From: Chryseobacterium sp. Leaf180
Lineage (GTDB): Bacteria; Bacteroidota; Bacteroidia; Flavobacteriales; Weeksellaceae
DNA length: 64,000 nucleotides
Direction of reading: 5' to 3'
Assembly (NCBI RefSeq): GCF_001424585.1
Contig: NZ_LMPJ01000010.1
Span: 335,368 to 399,367 of the forward strand
This document shows positions 41,536-50,594 of this stretch, in pieces; the stretch's first letter is position 1; every line of letters begins with the position of its first letter. The notes under the pieces are model-generated. The model did no database searches and was not told the origin of the DNA. It saw nothing but the letters and a program-made list of their open reading frames with translations. The position numbers were made by a program, and so were the translations under genes.

Positions 41536-42294
41536 ATGTTGAGAAGTAGATTTTTATGGATTATCAGTGCTTTGAGTTTGCTCAGCGCCTGCAAAACCTC
41601 ATCTCTGAAGGTAGCAGACGTGAAGACTCAAAACAACATTTCCATAAATGCGGAGATTAAAGATGAGCCAACGTTTACCAGTTTTATCGAGCCTTACAAG
41701 AAAAAACTGGATCTGGAAATGAATCAGAAAATTTCTTCAACTCGCGTAGATCTGACAAAATCGGGCGACAACAGCAACCTTGGAAATCTATTGGCTGATT
41801 ACACCTTCGACGGCGCTGATAATTGGGCCAAAAAAAATCTGAATATCAGTATTGATGCAGCTTTAATCAACATTGGCGGCATCCGTACAACTATTGGGAA
41901 AGGTGATATTCTACTGCGAAATGTTTATGAAGTGATGCCCTTCGAAAATGAGGTGATCATTATGAAAATGAAAGGTGCAGATATGCAGGGTTTATTTGAT
42001 TATTATGCTAAAAATGAAGTCAATAATCCCGTTTCCCATCTGTATATTGAAACTGAAAATCATCAGCTGACAAAATCGCTCATTAGCGGAAAAGCGGTTG
42101 ATCCAAATAAAACCTATTATATCGCAACCTCAGATTATCTCGCGCTTGGCGGCGATAATATGAAGTTTTTCAGCAAAGGAGAATACATTGCGACAGGCAT
42201 TAAACTGCGCAATCTGTTCATAGAATATTTTAAGAAAAACGCCGACATCAACCCGAATGAAGAGATTCGTTTAAACTTTATTGAAAAGAAATAA
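41536..42294 (+). CDS. 5'-nucleotidase C-terminal-domain lipoprotein
   Basis: A 252-residue predicted lipoprotein (lipobox LSAC, Cys at about residue 19). It consists of the C-terminal substrate-binding domain of UshA-type 5'-nucleotidases. Motifs are DNSNLGNLLADYTFDGAD (about 78-95), INIGGIRTTIGKGDI (about 114-128), EVMPFENEV and TYYIATSDYLALGGD. The metal-binding catalytic domain is absent and is encoded by the next gene. The TAATG junction at 42292-42296 means the two genes overlap by one base, which suggests coupled translation. The order (C-terminal domain first) is the reverse of a normal UshA. Confidence 0.9.
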   Translation: MLRSRFLWIISALSLLSACKTSSLKVADVKTQNNISINAEIKDEPTFTSFIEPYKKKLDLEMNQKISSTRVDLTKSGDNSNLGNLLADYTFDGADNWAKKNLNISIDAALINIGGIRTTIGKGDILLRNVYEVMPFENEVIIMKMKGADMQGLFDYYAKNEVNNPVSHLYIETENHQLTKSLISGKAVDPNKTYYIATSDYLALGGDNMKFFSKGEYIATGIKLRNLFIEYFKKNADINPNEEIRLNFIEKK

Positions 42295-43244
42295 TGGACA
42301 GAAAAAGTTTTTTGAAAACAGTAGCAGGCGGAACTTTAGCAATGTCTCTGGCGCCAAATCTAATGATGGCCGAAAATCTGTCACAAAATTACGGGAAAGC
42401 ATCTTCGAAACTTACAATTCTCCACACCAACGACCAGCACAGCAGAATTGAACCTTTTGATGCGAGCTATACTAGAAACCCAAATCAGGGAGGTTTTGCA
42501 AGGCGTGCAACTTTGATTGAGCAGATCAGAAAACAGGAAAATAATCTTTTGCTGCTCGATTCCGGAGATATTTTTCAGGGAACACCGTACTTCAATTTTT
42601 TTGGCGGTGAGCTTGAATTTAAATTAATGTCGATGATGAAATATGATGCTTCCACAATGGGAAATCACGATTTCGACAATGGTTTGGACGGATTTTTAAA
42701 AGTTTTGCCAAACGCTAAATTTCCATTTATCTGCTCCAATTACGATTTTAAAAACACTGTTTTAAATGGGAAAACTGAAAACTATAAAATTTTCGACAAA
42801 AACGGAATCAAAGTGGGAATCTTCGGTGTCGGTATAAAACTCGACGGTTTGGTGGGCAAAAAGCAATATCTTGAAACCGAATATTTAGATCCGGTTGAAA
42901 CCGCGCAGCATTATTCCAATTTTCTGAAAAACGAAAAAAAATGCGATCTTGTGATCTGCCTTTCACACATCGGTTATGATTATCGCGGCGAACCGGAAAA
43001 GATCTGCGATAAAATTCTGGCGGCCAAAACAGAAAATATCGATTTGATTTTGGGCGGTCATACGCACACTTTCCTTCCCGCGCCGGAAACTTATACGAAC
43101 AGACAAGGCAAAAACGTTTTGGTAAATCAGGTTGGCTGGGCAGGTTTGCTGCTTGGACGCATCGATTTCTTTTTTGATTCTAATAAAAATGTACAACAGA
43201 TTACCTGGAATAATCAGGCAATTGATAGCAGCATCACTGCATAA
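42294..43244 (+). CDS. Metallophosphatase domain of a split 5'-nucleotidase (UshA-like)
   Basis: A 316-residue calcineurin-like metallophosphatase. The metal-ligand motifs are all visible: ILHTNDQHSR (about 42-51), LLDSGDIFQG, TMGNHDFDNG (about 119-128), and LGGHTHTFL near residue 250. The N-terminus DRKSFLKTVAGGTLAMSLAP resembles a Tat signal with an RK pair, so periplasmic export by Tat is likely. With the preceding lipoprotein it would reconstitute a two-chain 5'-nucleotidase/2',3'-cyclic phosphodiesterase. The substrate is inferred from the family. porZ begins 13 bases after the stop. Confidence 0.9.
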   Translation: MDRKSFLKTVAGGTLAMSLAPNLMMAENLSQNYGKASSKLTILHTNDQHSRIEPFDASYTRNPNQGGFARRATLIEQIRKQENNLLLLDSGDIFQGTPYFNFFGGELEFKLMSMMKYDASTMGNHDFDNGLDGFLKVLPNAKFPFICSNYDFKNTVLNGKTENYKIFDKNGIKVGIFGVGIKLDGLVGKKQYLETEYLDPVETAQHYSNFLKNEKKCDLVICLSHIGYDYRGEPEKICDKILAAKTENIDLILGGHTHTFLPAPETYTNRQGKNVLVNQVGWAGLLLGRIDFFFDSNKNVQQITWNNQAIDSSITA

Positions 43245-43257
43245 CAGAAAATCACAC

Positions 43258-45507
43258 ATGAAAAAATTCTCTATCGTTTCTCTCGGCATTCTGGCTTCTT
43301 TCCAGTGGATGAATGCACAGAATATTACCTCAAAAAAGTGGGCTGATATTTTTTCTTACAATAATGTTTTGGCCTTAAAGGAAGATAACGGAAAAATCGT
43401 TGCCGCGACCGAAAACGGAATTTTTTACTACACCATCGCATCAGGAGAAGTCAGCAAACTCAGTAAAGCCAATGGTTTACATGATGTCAAAATTTCTGCT
43501 TTTGACTACAATCCGCAGACGAAGATCGGTTTGGTCGGCTACCAAAACGGTTCTCTCGACGTGATTACGCCTCAGGGAATTTTTTACATTGTAGATATTC
43601 CGATTGCGACAGGCTATAACGGAAGCAAAAAAATCAATCATATTTCGATCACGGGCGACCGGGCTACGGTTTCTGTTGGCTATGGCGTTTCTATTTTTAA
43701 TTTAACAAAAAGGGAATTCGGTGATTCTTCGTTTTTCCTTACGCCCGGCGGTTTTCAGGCCAGCAACGAAGCGACAATTATCGGGAACAAAGTCTATTCA
43801 GCAACAAATAACGGCTTGAAAAGTCATGAACTGAATGTGACATTTCCAGTTTTTTCAACCTGGACAACCGATGCGCCAGGAGCTTTTACCAACATCGATT
43901 CTGAAAGCATTCTCGCCTATTCATCCGCGACAAACGTTTTTATTCTAAATAATAATGTTCCGGTTTCTTTAAGCACAAGCTTTGCTGGTGTGCGCGATTT
44001 GGTGACAAATACAGATAATATTATTGTGACCGATGCCGCCAGAATTTACACTTTTGGTCTTACCGGAAATCTTTTAGGCTCTGTAGCTTTAGGCGAACAG
44101 TGCAATACGGCGACACGGGTTGGCGGTAAAATTTTTGGCGGAACTGTTCTTTCGGGAATCAAAAACGAGGATAACATTTCTTTCCGGCCAGAGGGACCAT
44201 ATTTCAACGATTCGTATAAAATGAGATTGCTGAATGATAATAAAATCTTGGTGTCAACCGGAATTCGCGCAAACGGCTATAATGAGCCTCAGCCAAATGC
44301 TAAAAATCCTGGATTTTACTATTTTACGGGAACCGAATGGGTGTATCCTTCCATTTTCGTCGGAGGCACAACCGTTTTTAACGTAGTTGATGCTTTCGCA
44401 GATCCGGCGAATAATAATGATGTCTTTTTTACCAATTACAACAATGCGGCAGGTCACGGAATTTATAAGATGCGCTTCAACAGCAGCAACAAAAATTTTG
44501 ATTTCCTGAAATTATACGATCTCGCTGCGTCCAATAATTTTGACCGCCGTCCCGTAGGATTTACCGCAGATGAACAGAATAATATTTTTTGCTCAGTGGC
44601 TTTTGTAGATGCCAGCAGCGGTTTGGCAGTTTACGACCGTGCTGCAGACAATTTTCTTCTTAAAGATTTAAATGCCAGCGCCGGTATTCAGTTTCCTACT
44701 TACGTGAACGATCTGATGTGGATTCCGATTCCGAGATCGACCAATTTCATGGTGTACGATACCAAAAAAACAGCTACTTTTTCAGATGATTCTCAATATT
44801 ATTTAGACCAAACCAATAATCTTCCGGCGAACACCATTTCTTTTGCAATGGATAAAGAAGGCGATGCTTGGATTGGTACAGAATCCGGAATCCGTATTTT
44901 GCCAGATGCCGCTTCTGCTGCTAAAACAGATCCCAATCTTGAAGCTATTGTCATCGAGCAAAACGGAATTGCCGAGGAACTTTTCAGAAACTCTGTGATT
45001 TTACATATTGAAGTCGATGGCGGAAACCAGAAATGGGTTTCTGTAGAAGATGGCGGCGTCTATTATCTTTCCGAAGATGGTCAACGGGTTATAAAACGCT
45101 TTACAAAAGACAATTCTCCGCTTCCGACAAACTCTGTTACCGATATCAAGATCGACAAAAAAACCGGCAAGGTATATTTTGTGACTTTCCAGGGAATTGT
45201 AACTTTTCAGGGTGATGTTGCCGACGTTACTTCCAATTTCGGAAATGTTTTGGTATATCCGAATCCGGTTGTGTATTCTCAGTTTAAAGGGAAAGTGACA
45301 ATTAAAGGTCTTGCTGAAAAAACCAATATCAGAATTACAGACGCTGCGGGTAACATCGTTCATTCGGCGGTTGCCAGATCAGGTTATTACGAATGGGATC
45401 TTAACAATCTGCGCGGCGCAAGAGTTGCTTCAGGAATTTATTTTGTTTTAATGACCAACGAAGATGGCAGCGATAAAGCCACAGCAAAAATTGCGGTTGT
45501 AAATTAA
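43258..45507 (+). CDS. porZ: Type IX secretion PorZ-like propeller protein
   Basis: The frame is open from 43132, but ATG 43258 gives a clean signal peptide (ends WMNAQ) and a 749-residue protein. The mature part is a repeat-rich beta-propeller of the two-component-regulator type, with units such as DNGKIVAATENGIFYYTI and NNGLKSHEL. The end (about 665-749) is a T9SS type A C-terminal domain: VLVYPNPV, TNIRITDAAGNIVH, SGIYFVLMTNEDG. PorZ in Porphyromonas delivers A-LPS for cargo attachment at the surface. Length, architecture and the recO neighbour fit; direct evidence is limited to these. Translational linkage to the nucleotidase genes (13 bases) is likely accidental. Confidence 0.82.
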   Translation: MKKFSIVSLGILASFQWMNAQNITSKKWADIFSYNNVLALKEDNGKIVAATENGIFYYTIASGEVSKLSKANGLHDVKISAFDYNPQTKIGLVGYQNGSLDVITPQGIFYIVDIPIATGYNGSKKINHISITGDRATVSVGYGVSIFNLTKREFGDSSFFLTPGGFQASNEATIIGNKVYSATNNGLKSHELNVTFPVFSTWTTDAPGAFTNIDSESILAYSSATNVFILNNNVPVSLSTSFAGVRDLVTNTDNIIVTDAARIYTFGLTGNLLGSVALGEQCNTATRVGGKIFGGTVLSGIKNEDNISFRPEGPYFNDSYKMRLLNDNKILVSTGIRANGYNEPQPNAKNPGFYYFTGTEWVYPSIFVGGTTVFNVVDAFADPANNNDVFFTNYNNAAGHGIYKMRFNSSNKNFDFLKLYDLAASNNFDRRPVGFTADEQNNIFCSVAFVDASSGLAVYDRAADNFLLKDLNASAGIQFPTYVNDLMWIPIPRSTNFMVYDTKKTATFSDDSQYYLDQTNNLPANTISFAMDKEGDAWIGTESGIRILPDAASAAKTDPNLEAIVIEQNGIAEELFRNSVILHIEVDGGNQKWVSVEDGGVYYLSEDGQRVIKRFTKDNSPLPTNSVTDIKIDKKTGKVYFVTFQGIVTFQGDVADVTSNFGNVLVYPNPVVYSQFKGKVTIKGLAEKTNIRITDAAGNIVHSAVARSGYYEWDLNNLRGARVASGIYFVLMTNEDGSDKATAKIAVVN

Positions 45508-45510
45508 TAA

Positions 45511-46197
45511 ATGACTTCTCAAAATGCTTTTTTACTTTCGTTTTTGAAATATGGCGAAAACGATGCTATCCTGCACTGTTTCACCGAAGAAGATGGTTTT
45601 CAGTCATACTTCCTCCGCGGAATTTATACGCAGAAAAATAAGAAACGCGCTTTTTTGCTTCCGCTGAATCATCTTTTTTTCTCTGTAAGAACGGCAAAAA
45701 GCGGAAGTATGCAGACTATTTCCCGATTCGAAACACTTTCAGTACAGGATTTTTACAGTGATATTAAAATCAATACCGTTGTTTTTTTTGTCGCAGATTT
45801 CCTTCATCAAATTTTAAAGGATGAAAATAAAAATCTGTTAATTTTTGAGAATATCGAAGAATTTAGTGAACAGCTGAACCAGAAAAACTACCGTGCGCAT
45901 CTTATTTTTTTAATAAAAATTCTGATGATCAATGGCGTCGCACCACTTCCCGGAAACGGAGATTTTTTAGATCCCGAAACCGGAACTTTCAGAACTTCGC
46001 AAGTGCATCCGCTTTTTAATGTAGAAATATCTTTGCTCTGGAAAACTATTATTTCAAAAAATGGAAATTACAGCATCAAAATTCCACCGAAGATTCGGCG
46101 TGACTTTTTAGACAGTCTGATGGTATACTATCATTATCACGTCCCGGAATTTAAAACTCCTGTTTCGCTGGAAGTGATTCAGCAGATTTTTGAATAA
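45511..46197 (+). CDS. recO: DNA repair protein RecO
   Basis: RecO helps load RecA on single-stranded DNA in the RecFOR pathway. It has 228 residues. The N-terminal OB-fold is recognisable (about 1-75): LSFLKYGENDAILHCFTEEDGFQ followed by a GIYTQKNKKRAF segment, and the helical domain follows. The usual zinc-binding cysteines of some RecO proteins are not seen, as is normal in Bacteroidota. It begins three bases after the porZ stop, and ends three bases before the convergent SDR gene. Confidence 0.88.
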   Translation: MTSQNAFLLSFLKYGENDAILHCFTEEDGFQSYFLRGIYTQKNKKRAFLLPLNHLFFSVRTAKSGSMQTISRFETLSVQDFYSDIKINTVVFFVADFLHQILKDENKNLLIFENIEEFSEQLNQKNYRAHLIFLIKILMINGVAPLPGNGDFLDPETGTFRTSQVHPLFNVEISLLWKTIISKNGNYSIKIPPKIRRDFLDSLMVYYHYHVPEFKTPVSLEVIQQIFE

Positions 46198-46200
46198 AAT

Positions 46201-47010
46201 TTATCCATTTCCGTCAAAACTCTCCAGACTCGTCATGCCGCCATCCACAAAAATACTCGCGCCGCTGATATAATCGGCAAGATCGCTGGCAATGAAAACC
46301 GCTAAATTACCAACATCTTTCGGCGTTCCAATTCGGTTATACGGTATTAATTCCATCAGAGAATCTCGTGCTTCTTCAGTTTCCCACGCCTCTTTATTAA
46401 TAGGTGTTTTAATCGCACCCGGACCAATCGAATTCACACGAATTTTCTCTGCACCGAATTCCTGTGCGAGCGTCTGCATCAGCATTTTTAAAGCACCTTT
46501 GCTCGCAGCATAATTCGCTCTTCCTGCCCAAGGAATAATCTCGTGAACCGACGAAATATGGATAATTTTTCCGCATGCAACAGATCTTGAAGTATCAATT
46601 CCCCTACGGAGAAATTCTTTAATCGCTTCACGTGCGCACAAAAACTGTCCGGTAAGGTTTACGTCAATCACTGCATTCCAGTCGTCCAGCGTCATTTCGG
46701 TAAATTTTGCATCTTTCTGAATGCCCGCATTATTAACAAGAATATCTACTGTTCCGTATTTCTCAACAACTTCAGCAAACATTGCAATTACTTCTTCTTC
46801 TTTCGACACGTCACAGCGAATCACCATTCCATCGCCGCCAGCTTCTTTTATCTCCTTTAAAACTTCGTGTGCACTTTCTGTAGATTTTTCCGACGAATGG
46901 TTGATTATTACTGTTGCACCAGCTTCCGCCATACATTTTGCAATGCCGATTCCGATTCCGCTTGAAGCACCTGTGATAATCGCCACCTGATTTTTTAAAG
47001 AAACTTCCAT
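46201..47010 (-). CDS. Short-chain dehydrogenase/reductase, glucose 1-dehydrogenase-like
   Basis: A 269-residue classical SDR. The cofactor motif is TGASSGIGIGIAK (about 14-26), NNAGI is at about 93-97, and the catalytic Ser-Tyr-Lys appear as HISSVHEIIPWAGRANYAASKGA (here as IHISSVHEIIPWAGRANYAA) with Lys in the next residues. The closing GRGx-like IFVDGGMTSLESF fits glucose 1-dehydrogenase annotations in Bacillus. The real substrate is unknown. The gene is convergent with recO (three-base gap) and divergent from the EamA gene. Confidence 0.88.
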   Translation of the reverse strand: MEVSLKNQVAIITGASSGIGIGIAKCMAEAGATVIINHSSEKSTESAHEVLKEIKEAGGDGMVIRCDVSKEEEVIAMFAEVVEKYGTVDILVNNAGIQKDAKFTEMTLDDWNAVIDVNLTGQFLCAREAIKEFLRRGIDTSRSVACGKIIHISSVHEIIPWAGRANYAASKGALKMLMQTLAQEFGAEKIRVNSIGPGAIKTPINKEAWETEEARDSLMELIPYNRIGTPKDVGNLAVFIASDLADYISGASIFVDGGMTSLESFDGNG

Positions 47011-47179
47011 AGACTTTTGTTTTTTTGTTCGTTAATTGCCTGAAACTTTCTTGCCAAACTTACCACCGCAAAACAGTAGACCGACTAAATTCACAATTAA
47101 TTTATACAAAGCCTCACTAAATTTTTGAAACCGTTTCTTTGGGCTGTCTTTTGCTTGGCTATCGCCAGAAATCAGTAAT

Positions 47180-47608
47180 ATGTGGATACTTTGGGCAGTT
47201 TTAGCGGCGGTTTCCGCAGCGTTGGTAGTAGTTCTTACAAAGGCCGGACTCAAAAATGTAGATTCAAGTCTGGCTTTCGCAATTCAGGCAATCTTGATTT
47301 TAGCCATTACGTGGTCAGTTGTTTTATTCCAGGGCAATTTTACAGAAATTAAAAATATTGAGCGCAACGCGTGGATTTTTCTCCTCGCAGCTGGCGTTTT
47401 CACGTCACTTTCCACTCTTTTTTCTTACAAAGCACTTTCAACAGGCAATGCATCATATGTAGCAACCATCGAACGGACTTCCCTGGTAATCACCATTATT
47501 TTATCGATTATCTTTTTAAAGGAAAAACTCACATGGCAACTCGTAGTAGGCGGAACTGTAATGATCGCAGGCGCCGTACTTATTTCGTTTTCTGGAAACG
47601 AAAAATAA
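47180..47608 (+). CDS. Single-domain EamA/DMT transporter
   Basis: A 142-residue integral membrane protein with about five hydrophobic helices. One EamA half-unit is visible, including the family's central FTSLSTLFSYKALSTGNASYV and closing LVVGGTVMIAGAVLISF (about 119-135). Most DMT exporters contain two such halves; a single copy probably works as a dimer. Such small EamA proteins are common in Bacteroidota and are not necessarily multidrug exporters. The substrate is unknown. It is followed after nine bases by the convergent DUF1684 gene. Confidence 0.85.
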   Translation: MWILWAVLAAVSAALVVVLTKAGLKNVDSSLAFAIQAILILAITWSVVLFQGNFTEIKNIERNAWIFLLAAGVFTSLSTLFSYKALSTGNASYVATIERTSLVITIILSIIFLKEKLTWQLVVGGTVMIAGAVLISFSGNEK

Positions 47609-47617
47609 TTTTGAATT

Positions 47618-48310
47618 TTAATGATGATAAACGTCATCATACATTACGCCGGCACGGATTTCTGCATCCATTTTATTTTCCGCAGGAACAATAGGGCAGT
47701 TGTAATCATACGCATTGTACGCACAATATGGCTGATACGAAAGATTAAAATCCAGAACAATCATGTCGCCTTCAGGAATTTTCAAATCTAAATATTTTCC
47801 GCCGCCATAAGTTTCTTTCCCGTTGGTGAGATCGCGAAAAGGCAGAAATAAATGATCGCGGTACTCTTCCGTTTTCATTAAATCTAAACTCTGATAAATA
47901 TTCACCGTAAGAGGTTTTCCACCAAGTAAAAACGTCGCTTTCCCGTATTCCTGATAAGATTTTGATTTGCCGGAAGAAGTCGGCAGTTCAAAAGGCACGG
48001 GATTTTTATTTTTCTCAAACTTAGCCGTGACGCGGTATTTCAGATCAATCGGGAAAAACGGATGACCTTTAAACTTCCTAAAATTATCACCGCGCAAAGG
48101 CGTTTCTTCAGCATTAAGGTATTCTTCATTTAAATCTACCTGAAACTTTTTAATCTCGCTGATTGTATTTGAATGATCATTTTTTGGCGAAACTGAATCG
48201 GCTTCTACAACTGTGATCGTTGGAGGCTGGTGAATTTGCTTTTTCTTGTTTTGAGAATAGGCAGACAGTGACACTATGATAAAAAAGATAGATAAAAGAT
48301 TTCGCATCAT
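47618..48310 (-). CDS. DUF1684 domain-containing exported protein
   Basis: A 230-residue protein with a cleavable signal peptide (ends SAYSQ, about residue 19). The DUF1684 signature is ETYGGGKYLDLKIPEGDM (about 166-183) and PYCAYNAYDYNCPIVPAENK (about 193-212). The function of the domain is unknown; it is often found in secreted or periplasmic proteins. A linker of about 30 residues after the signal is Lys/Pro/Ser-rich. It is preceded seven bases upstream by the next gene on the same strand, so the two are likely one transcript. Confidence 0.87.
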   Translation of the reverse strand: MMRNLLSIFFIIVSLSAYSQNKKKQIHQPPTITVVEADSVSPKNDHSNTISEIKKFQVDLNEEYLNAEETPLRGDNFRKFKGHPFFPIDLKYRVTAKFEKNKNPVPFELPTSSGKSKSYQEYGKATFLLGGKPLTVNIYQSLDLMKTEEYRDHLFLPFRDLTNGKETYGGGKYLDLKIPEGDMIVLDFNLSYQPYCAYNAYDYNCPIVPAENKMDAEIRAGVMYDDVYHH

Positions 48311-48317
48311 GTAATAA

Positions 48318-48713
48318 TTATTCTGAGATTTTTATTCTGTAAATGTCCGAAGAGTTTCTTTTAATTGAGTTCACAAAAAAACCGCCTTCTTCAGGTATAA
48401 TTTCTTTAAAATCAAAAACGCTGCATTCTTTTGGCAAGCCGGAAAAAATTAAGGTAAACCAAAAATCCCGCATGAACGGAACGACCGTCCAGTCTGGAAA
48501 AATACTGATATTTTCTGCATGCAGCAATCTGCTGTGATGGCCGGAATTCCTGTCGATCAAAACCGTAGAATTCCATATTCTGATGAGGTTACCAAACATT
48601 GGCGAAGCGGGAAAACAGCAATGCACAATAACCTGTTTTTCTTCATCAAATTTAGCTTTTAAAGATTCTAAAATCTCTGTGGCAATAATCGGTTTGGTAA
48701 GAACTTCAGACAT
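48318..48713 (-). CDS. Hypothetical protein, soluble
   Basis: A 131-residue protein without signal or membrane segment. It has the segment VIVHCCFPASPMFGNLIRIWNSTVLIDRN (here in parts VIVHCCFPASPMFG and IRIWNSTVLIDRN) in the middle and aromatic FWFTLIFSGLP near 85. I recognise no family. The paired cysteines at about 32-33 could be functional, but that is only a note. It lies seven bases upstream of DUF1684 and about 28 bases after the mqo stop (minus order), with no terminator seen between. Confidence 0.72.
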   Translation of the reverse strand: MSEVLTKPIIATEILESLKAKFDEEKQVIVHCCFPASPMFGNLIRIWNSTVLIDRNSGHHSRLLHAENISIFPDWTVVPFMRDFWFTLIFSGLPKECSVFDFKEIIPEEGGFFVNSIKRNSSDIYRIKISE

Positions 48714-48741
48714 TCTGGCGATACTTATATTTTAATTAAAA

Positions 48742-50247
48742 TTACATTTTCAGAGAAAGTTTCTCCTTGCTGCGCGCGCGTACTTTCTCGGTAAGTTCTC
48801 TGTTTTCGGCTAATTTCTGACCGTAAGAAGGGATAATTTCCAGAAGTTTTTCGCGCCATTCGCTGTTCATTTTCTCAGGAAAACAACGTTCAAGAACATT
48901 CAGCATGGCAAAAGCTGCGGTTGAAGCACCGGGAGAAGCACCCAAAAGTGAGGCGATCGTTCCGGATTTATTCACAACGACTTCAGTTCCAAATTCAAGT
49001 TTCCCACCGTATTTTTCGTCTTTTTTAATGATCTGTACGCGCTGTCCGGCAACTTTCAGCTCCCAGTCTTCTTCTTTTGCATCTTTTACAAACTCACGAA
49101 GATGCTGTATGCGCTGCGCTTTGGTCATCGCCACCTGCTGAATGAGATATTTCGTCAGCGGAATATTATGCCACCAGGCGCCGAAGAGCGATTTTATATT
49201 TTTAAAGTTGACACTTTCCGGCAAATCAAGATAACTTCCTTCCTTCAAAAACTTGCTTGAAAAACCTGCAAACGGGCCAAAAAGTAAAGCTTTCTCACCA
49301 TCAATAATCCTCAAATCGAGATGCGGAACCGACATTGGCGGCGCATCAACTGTTGCCTGCGTATACACTTTCGCTTCATGTTGCGCAACCATTTCCGGAT
49401 TATGCGTCACAAGCCATTCCCCAGAGACAGGAAATCCGCCATAGCCTTCACTCTCTTTAATATCCGAACTTTCGAGCAGCGGAAGCGCGTAACCGCCGGC
49501 ACCGATAAAAACAAAATCGGCCAAAACTTCCTGACGGTGACTGTGGATGCGGTCTTTGATCATCATCTCCCACTTTCCGTCTTCGCGCGGATCAATATCT
49601 TTCACCTCATGATAGAGAAAAACTTCAACATTTGAGTCTTCGGTTAAATGCTTCGCCATCTTTCGCGTAAGCGCCCCAAAATTGACATCGGTGCCGATTT
49701 CCATTCTGGAAGCCGCCATTTTTTCGCTTTCGTTACGCTTTCGCATAATCAAAGGAATCCATTCGCGAAGCTGGCTGTGATCTTCAGAAAATTTCATTCC
49801 GGCAAAAAGCGGCGATTCTTTCATTGTCAGATAACGCTTTTCGAGATAATCGGCATCTTTTTCACCAAAAACCAAACTCATGTGCGGGCACGTATTGATG
49901 AATTCTTCAGGTTTATCGATATAATTTTTATCAATTAAATACGACCAAAACTGTTTTGAAATTTCAAACTGCTCGGCAATACTTTCCGCCTTAGAAATAT
50001 CGATGCTTCCGTCTTCCTTCTGCGGCGTATAATTCAGTTCACAAAAAGCGGAATGCCCCGTTCCGGCGTTGTTCCAGGCGGCAGTACTTTCTTTGGCAAA
50101 TCTGCCGAGGCGTTCAAAAACAGCGATATCGAGATTGGGATCAAATTCGTGTAAAAGTGTGGCGAGCGTGGCGCTCATAATGCCGCCGCCGATCAGCACA
50201 ACATCATATTTTGGCTTTGGCGTACGGCGGAATATCGATTGAGACAT
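48742..50247 (-). CDS. mqo: Malate:quinone oxidoreductase
   Basis: A membrane-associated FAD enzyme that oxidises malate to oxaloacetate and passes electrons to quinone, replacing or supplementing malate dehydrogenase in the TCA cycle. It has 501 residues. The FAD motif is VLIGGGIMSATLATLL (about 16-31), followed by STAAWNNAGTGHSAFCELNYTP (about 52-73, here STAAWNNAGTGHSAFC), which is typical of MQO. The C-terminus has LLGASPGASTAAFAMLNVLE. The gene lies downstream of gpsA on the same strand, but a terminator at 50333-50358 separates them. Confidence 0.94.
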   Translation of the reverse strand: MSQSIFRRTPKPKYDVVLIGGGIMSATLATLLHEFDPNLDIAVFERLGRFAKESTAAWNNAGTGHSAFCELNYTPQKEDGSIDISKAESIAEQFEISKQFWSYLIDKNYIDKPEEFINTCPHMSLVFGEKDADYLEKRYLTMKESPLFAGMKFSEDHSQLREWIPLIMRKRNESEKMAASRMEIGTDVNFGALTRKMAKHLTEDSNVEVFLYHEVKDIDPREDGKWEMMIKDRIHSHRQEVLADFVFIGAGGYALPLLESSDIKESEGYGGFPVSGEWLVTHNPEMVAQHEAKVYTQATVDAPPMSVPHLDLRIIDGEKALLFGPFAGFSSKFLKEGSYLDLPESVNFKNIKSLFGAWWHNIPLTKYLIQQVAMTKAQRIQHLREFVKDAKEEDWELKVAGQRVQIIKKDEKYGGKLEFGTEVVVNKSGTIASLLGASPGASTAAFAMLNVLERCFPEKMNSEWREKLLEIIPSYGQKLAENRELTEKVRARSKEKLSLKM

Positions 50248-50332
50248 GCAGTAAATTTTCTATCTAATTTCGGGAAAACTTTCGGTTTCCGGTGTCTGTT
50301 TAATATTATTTAACATCAATAATAAACATAAA

Positions 50333-50358
50333 AAAAACCGGAAAACTTCCCGGTTTTT
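50333..50358 (-). terminator. Terminator between gpsA and mqo
   Basis: AAAAACCGG and CCGGTTTTT form a perfect 9-bp stem around an 8-base loop, with further T on the minus strand. It is inside the 347-base gap between the two genes. Confidence 0.75.
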
Positions 50359-50427
50359 ATATTTTGAACTATTCATTATATCTGTCTTAAAAAAACCTTT
50401 GCGAAAGCCGATCATTAGTGCTCTTAC

Positions 50428-50514
50428 AAAAGGTACTGATCATTTAAGCAAATCGTCACTATCTTTTACCTAACTCGTCAGTACCTTTTACCTAACTCGT
50501 CAGTACCTTTTCTG
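50428..50514. repeat. 22-bp direct repeats with an inverted copy
   Basis: Two full 22-bp units (50461-50482 and 50483-50504) share TTTTACCTAACTCGTCAGT, and a third unit is cut at 50505-50510. A shorter inverted copy, AAAAGGTACTGA, is at 50428-50439; its complement TCAGTACCTTTT occurs at 50478-50489 and 50500-50511. The inverted parts could fold into alternative hairpins. The block lies between gpsA and mqo, downstream of gpsA, and has no coding frame. The rest of the 347-base gap holds the terminator and nothing else recognised. Confidence 0.85.
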
Positions 50515-50594
50515 TTAATCATCGAAAGGTTTTAAATTAAGAACTTTGCAGGTCGATTTTGATAACCGAAATCGATATTAAAACTCAACTTTAA

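Noticed and set aside
43132..43257. 42-residue extension of the PorZ-like protein
   Set aside because: It overlaps the metallophosphatase gene, and ATG 43258 gives a clean signal peptide.
47032..47253. 73-residue minus-strand open frame near the EamA gene
   Set aside because: It overlaps the EamA start on the opposite strand and has no family features.
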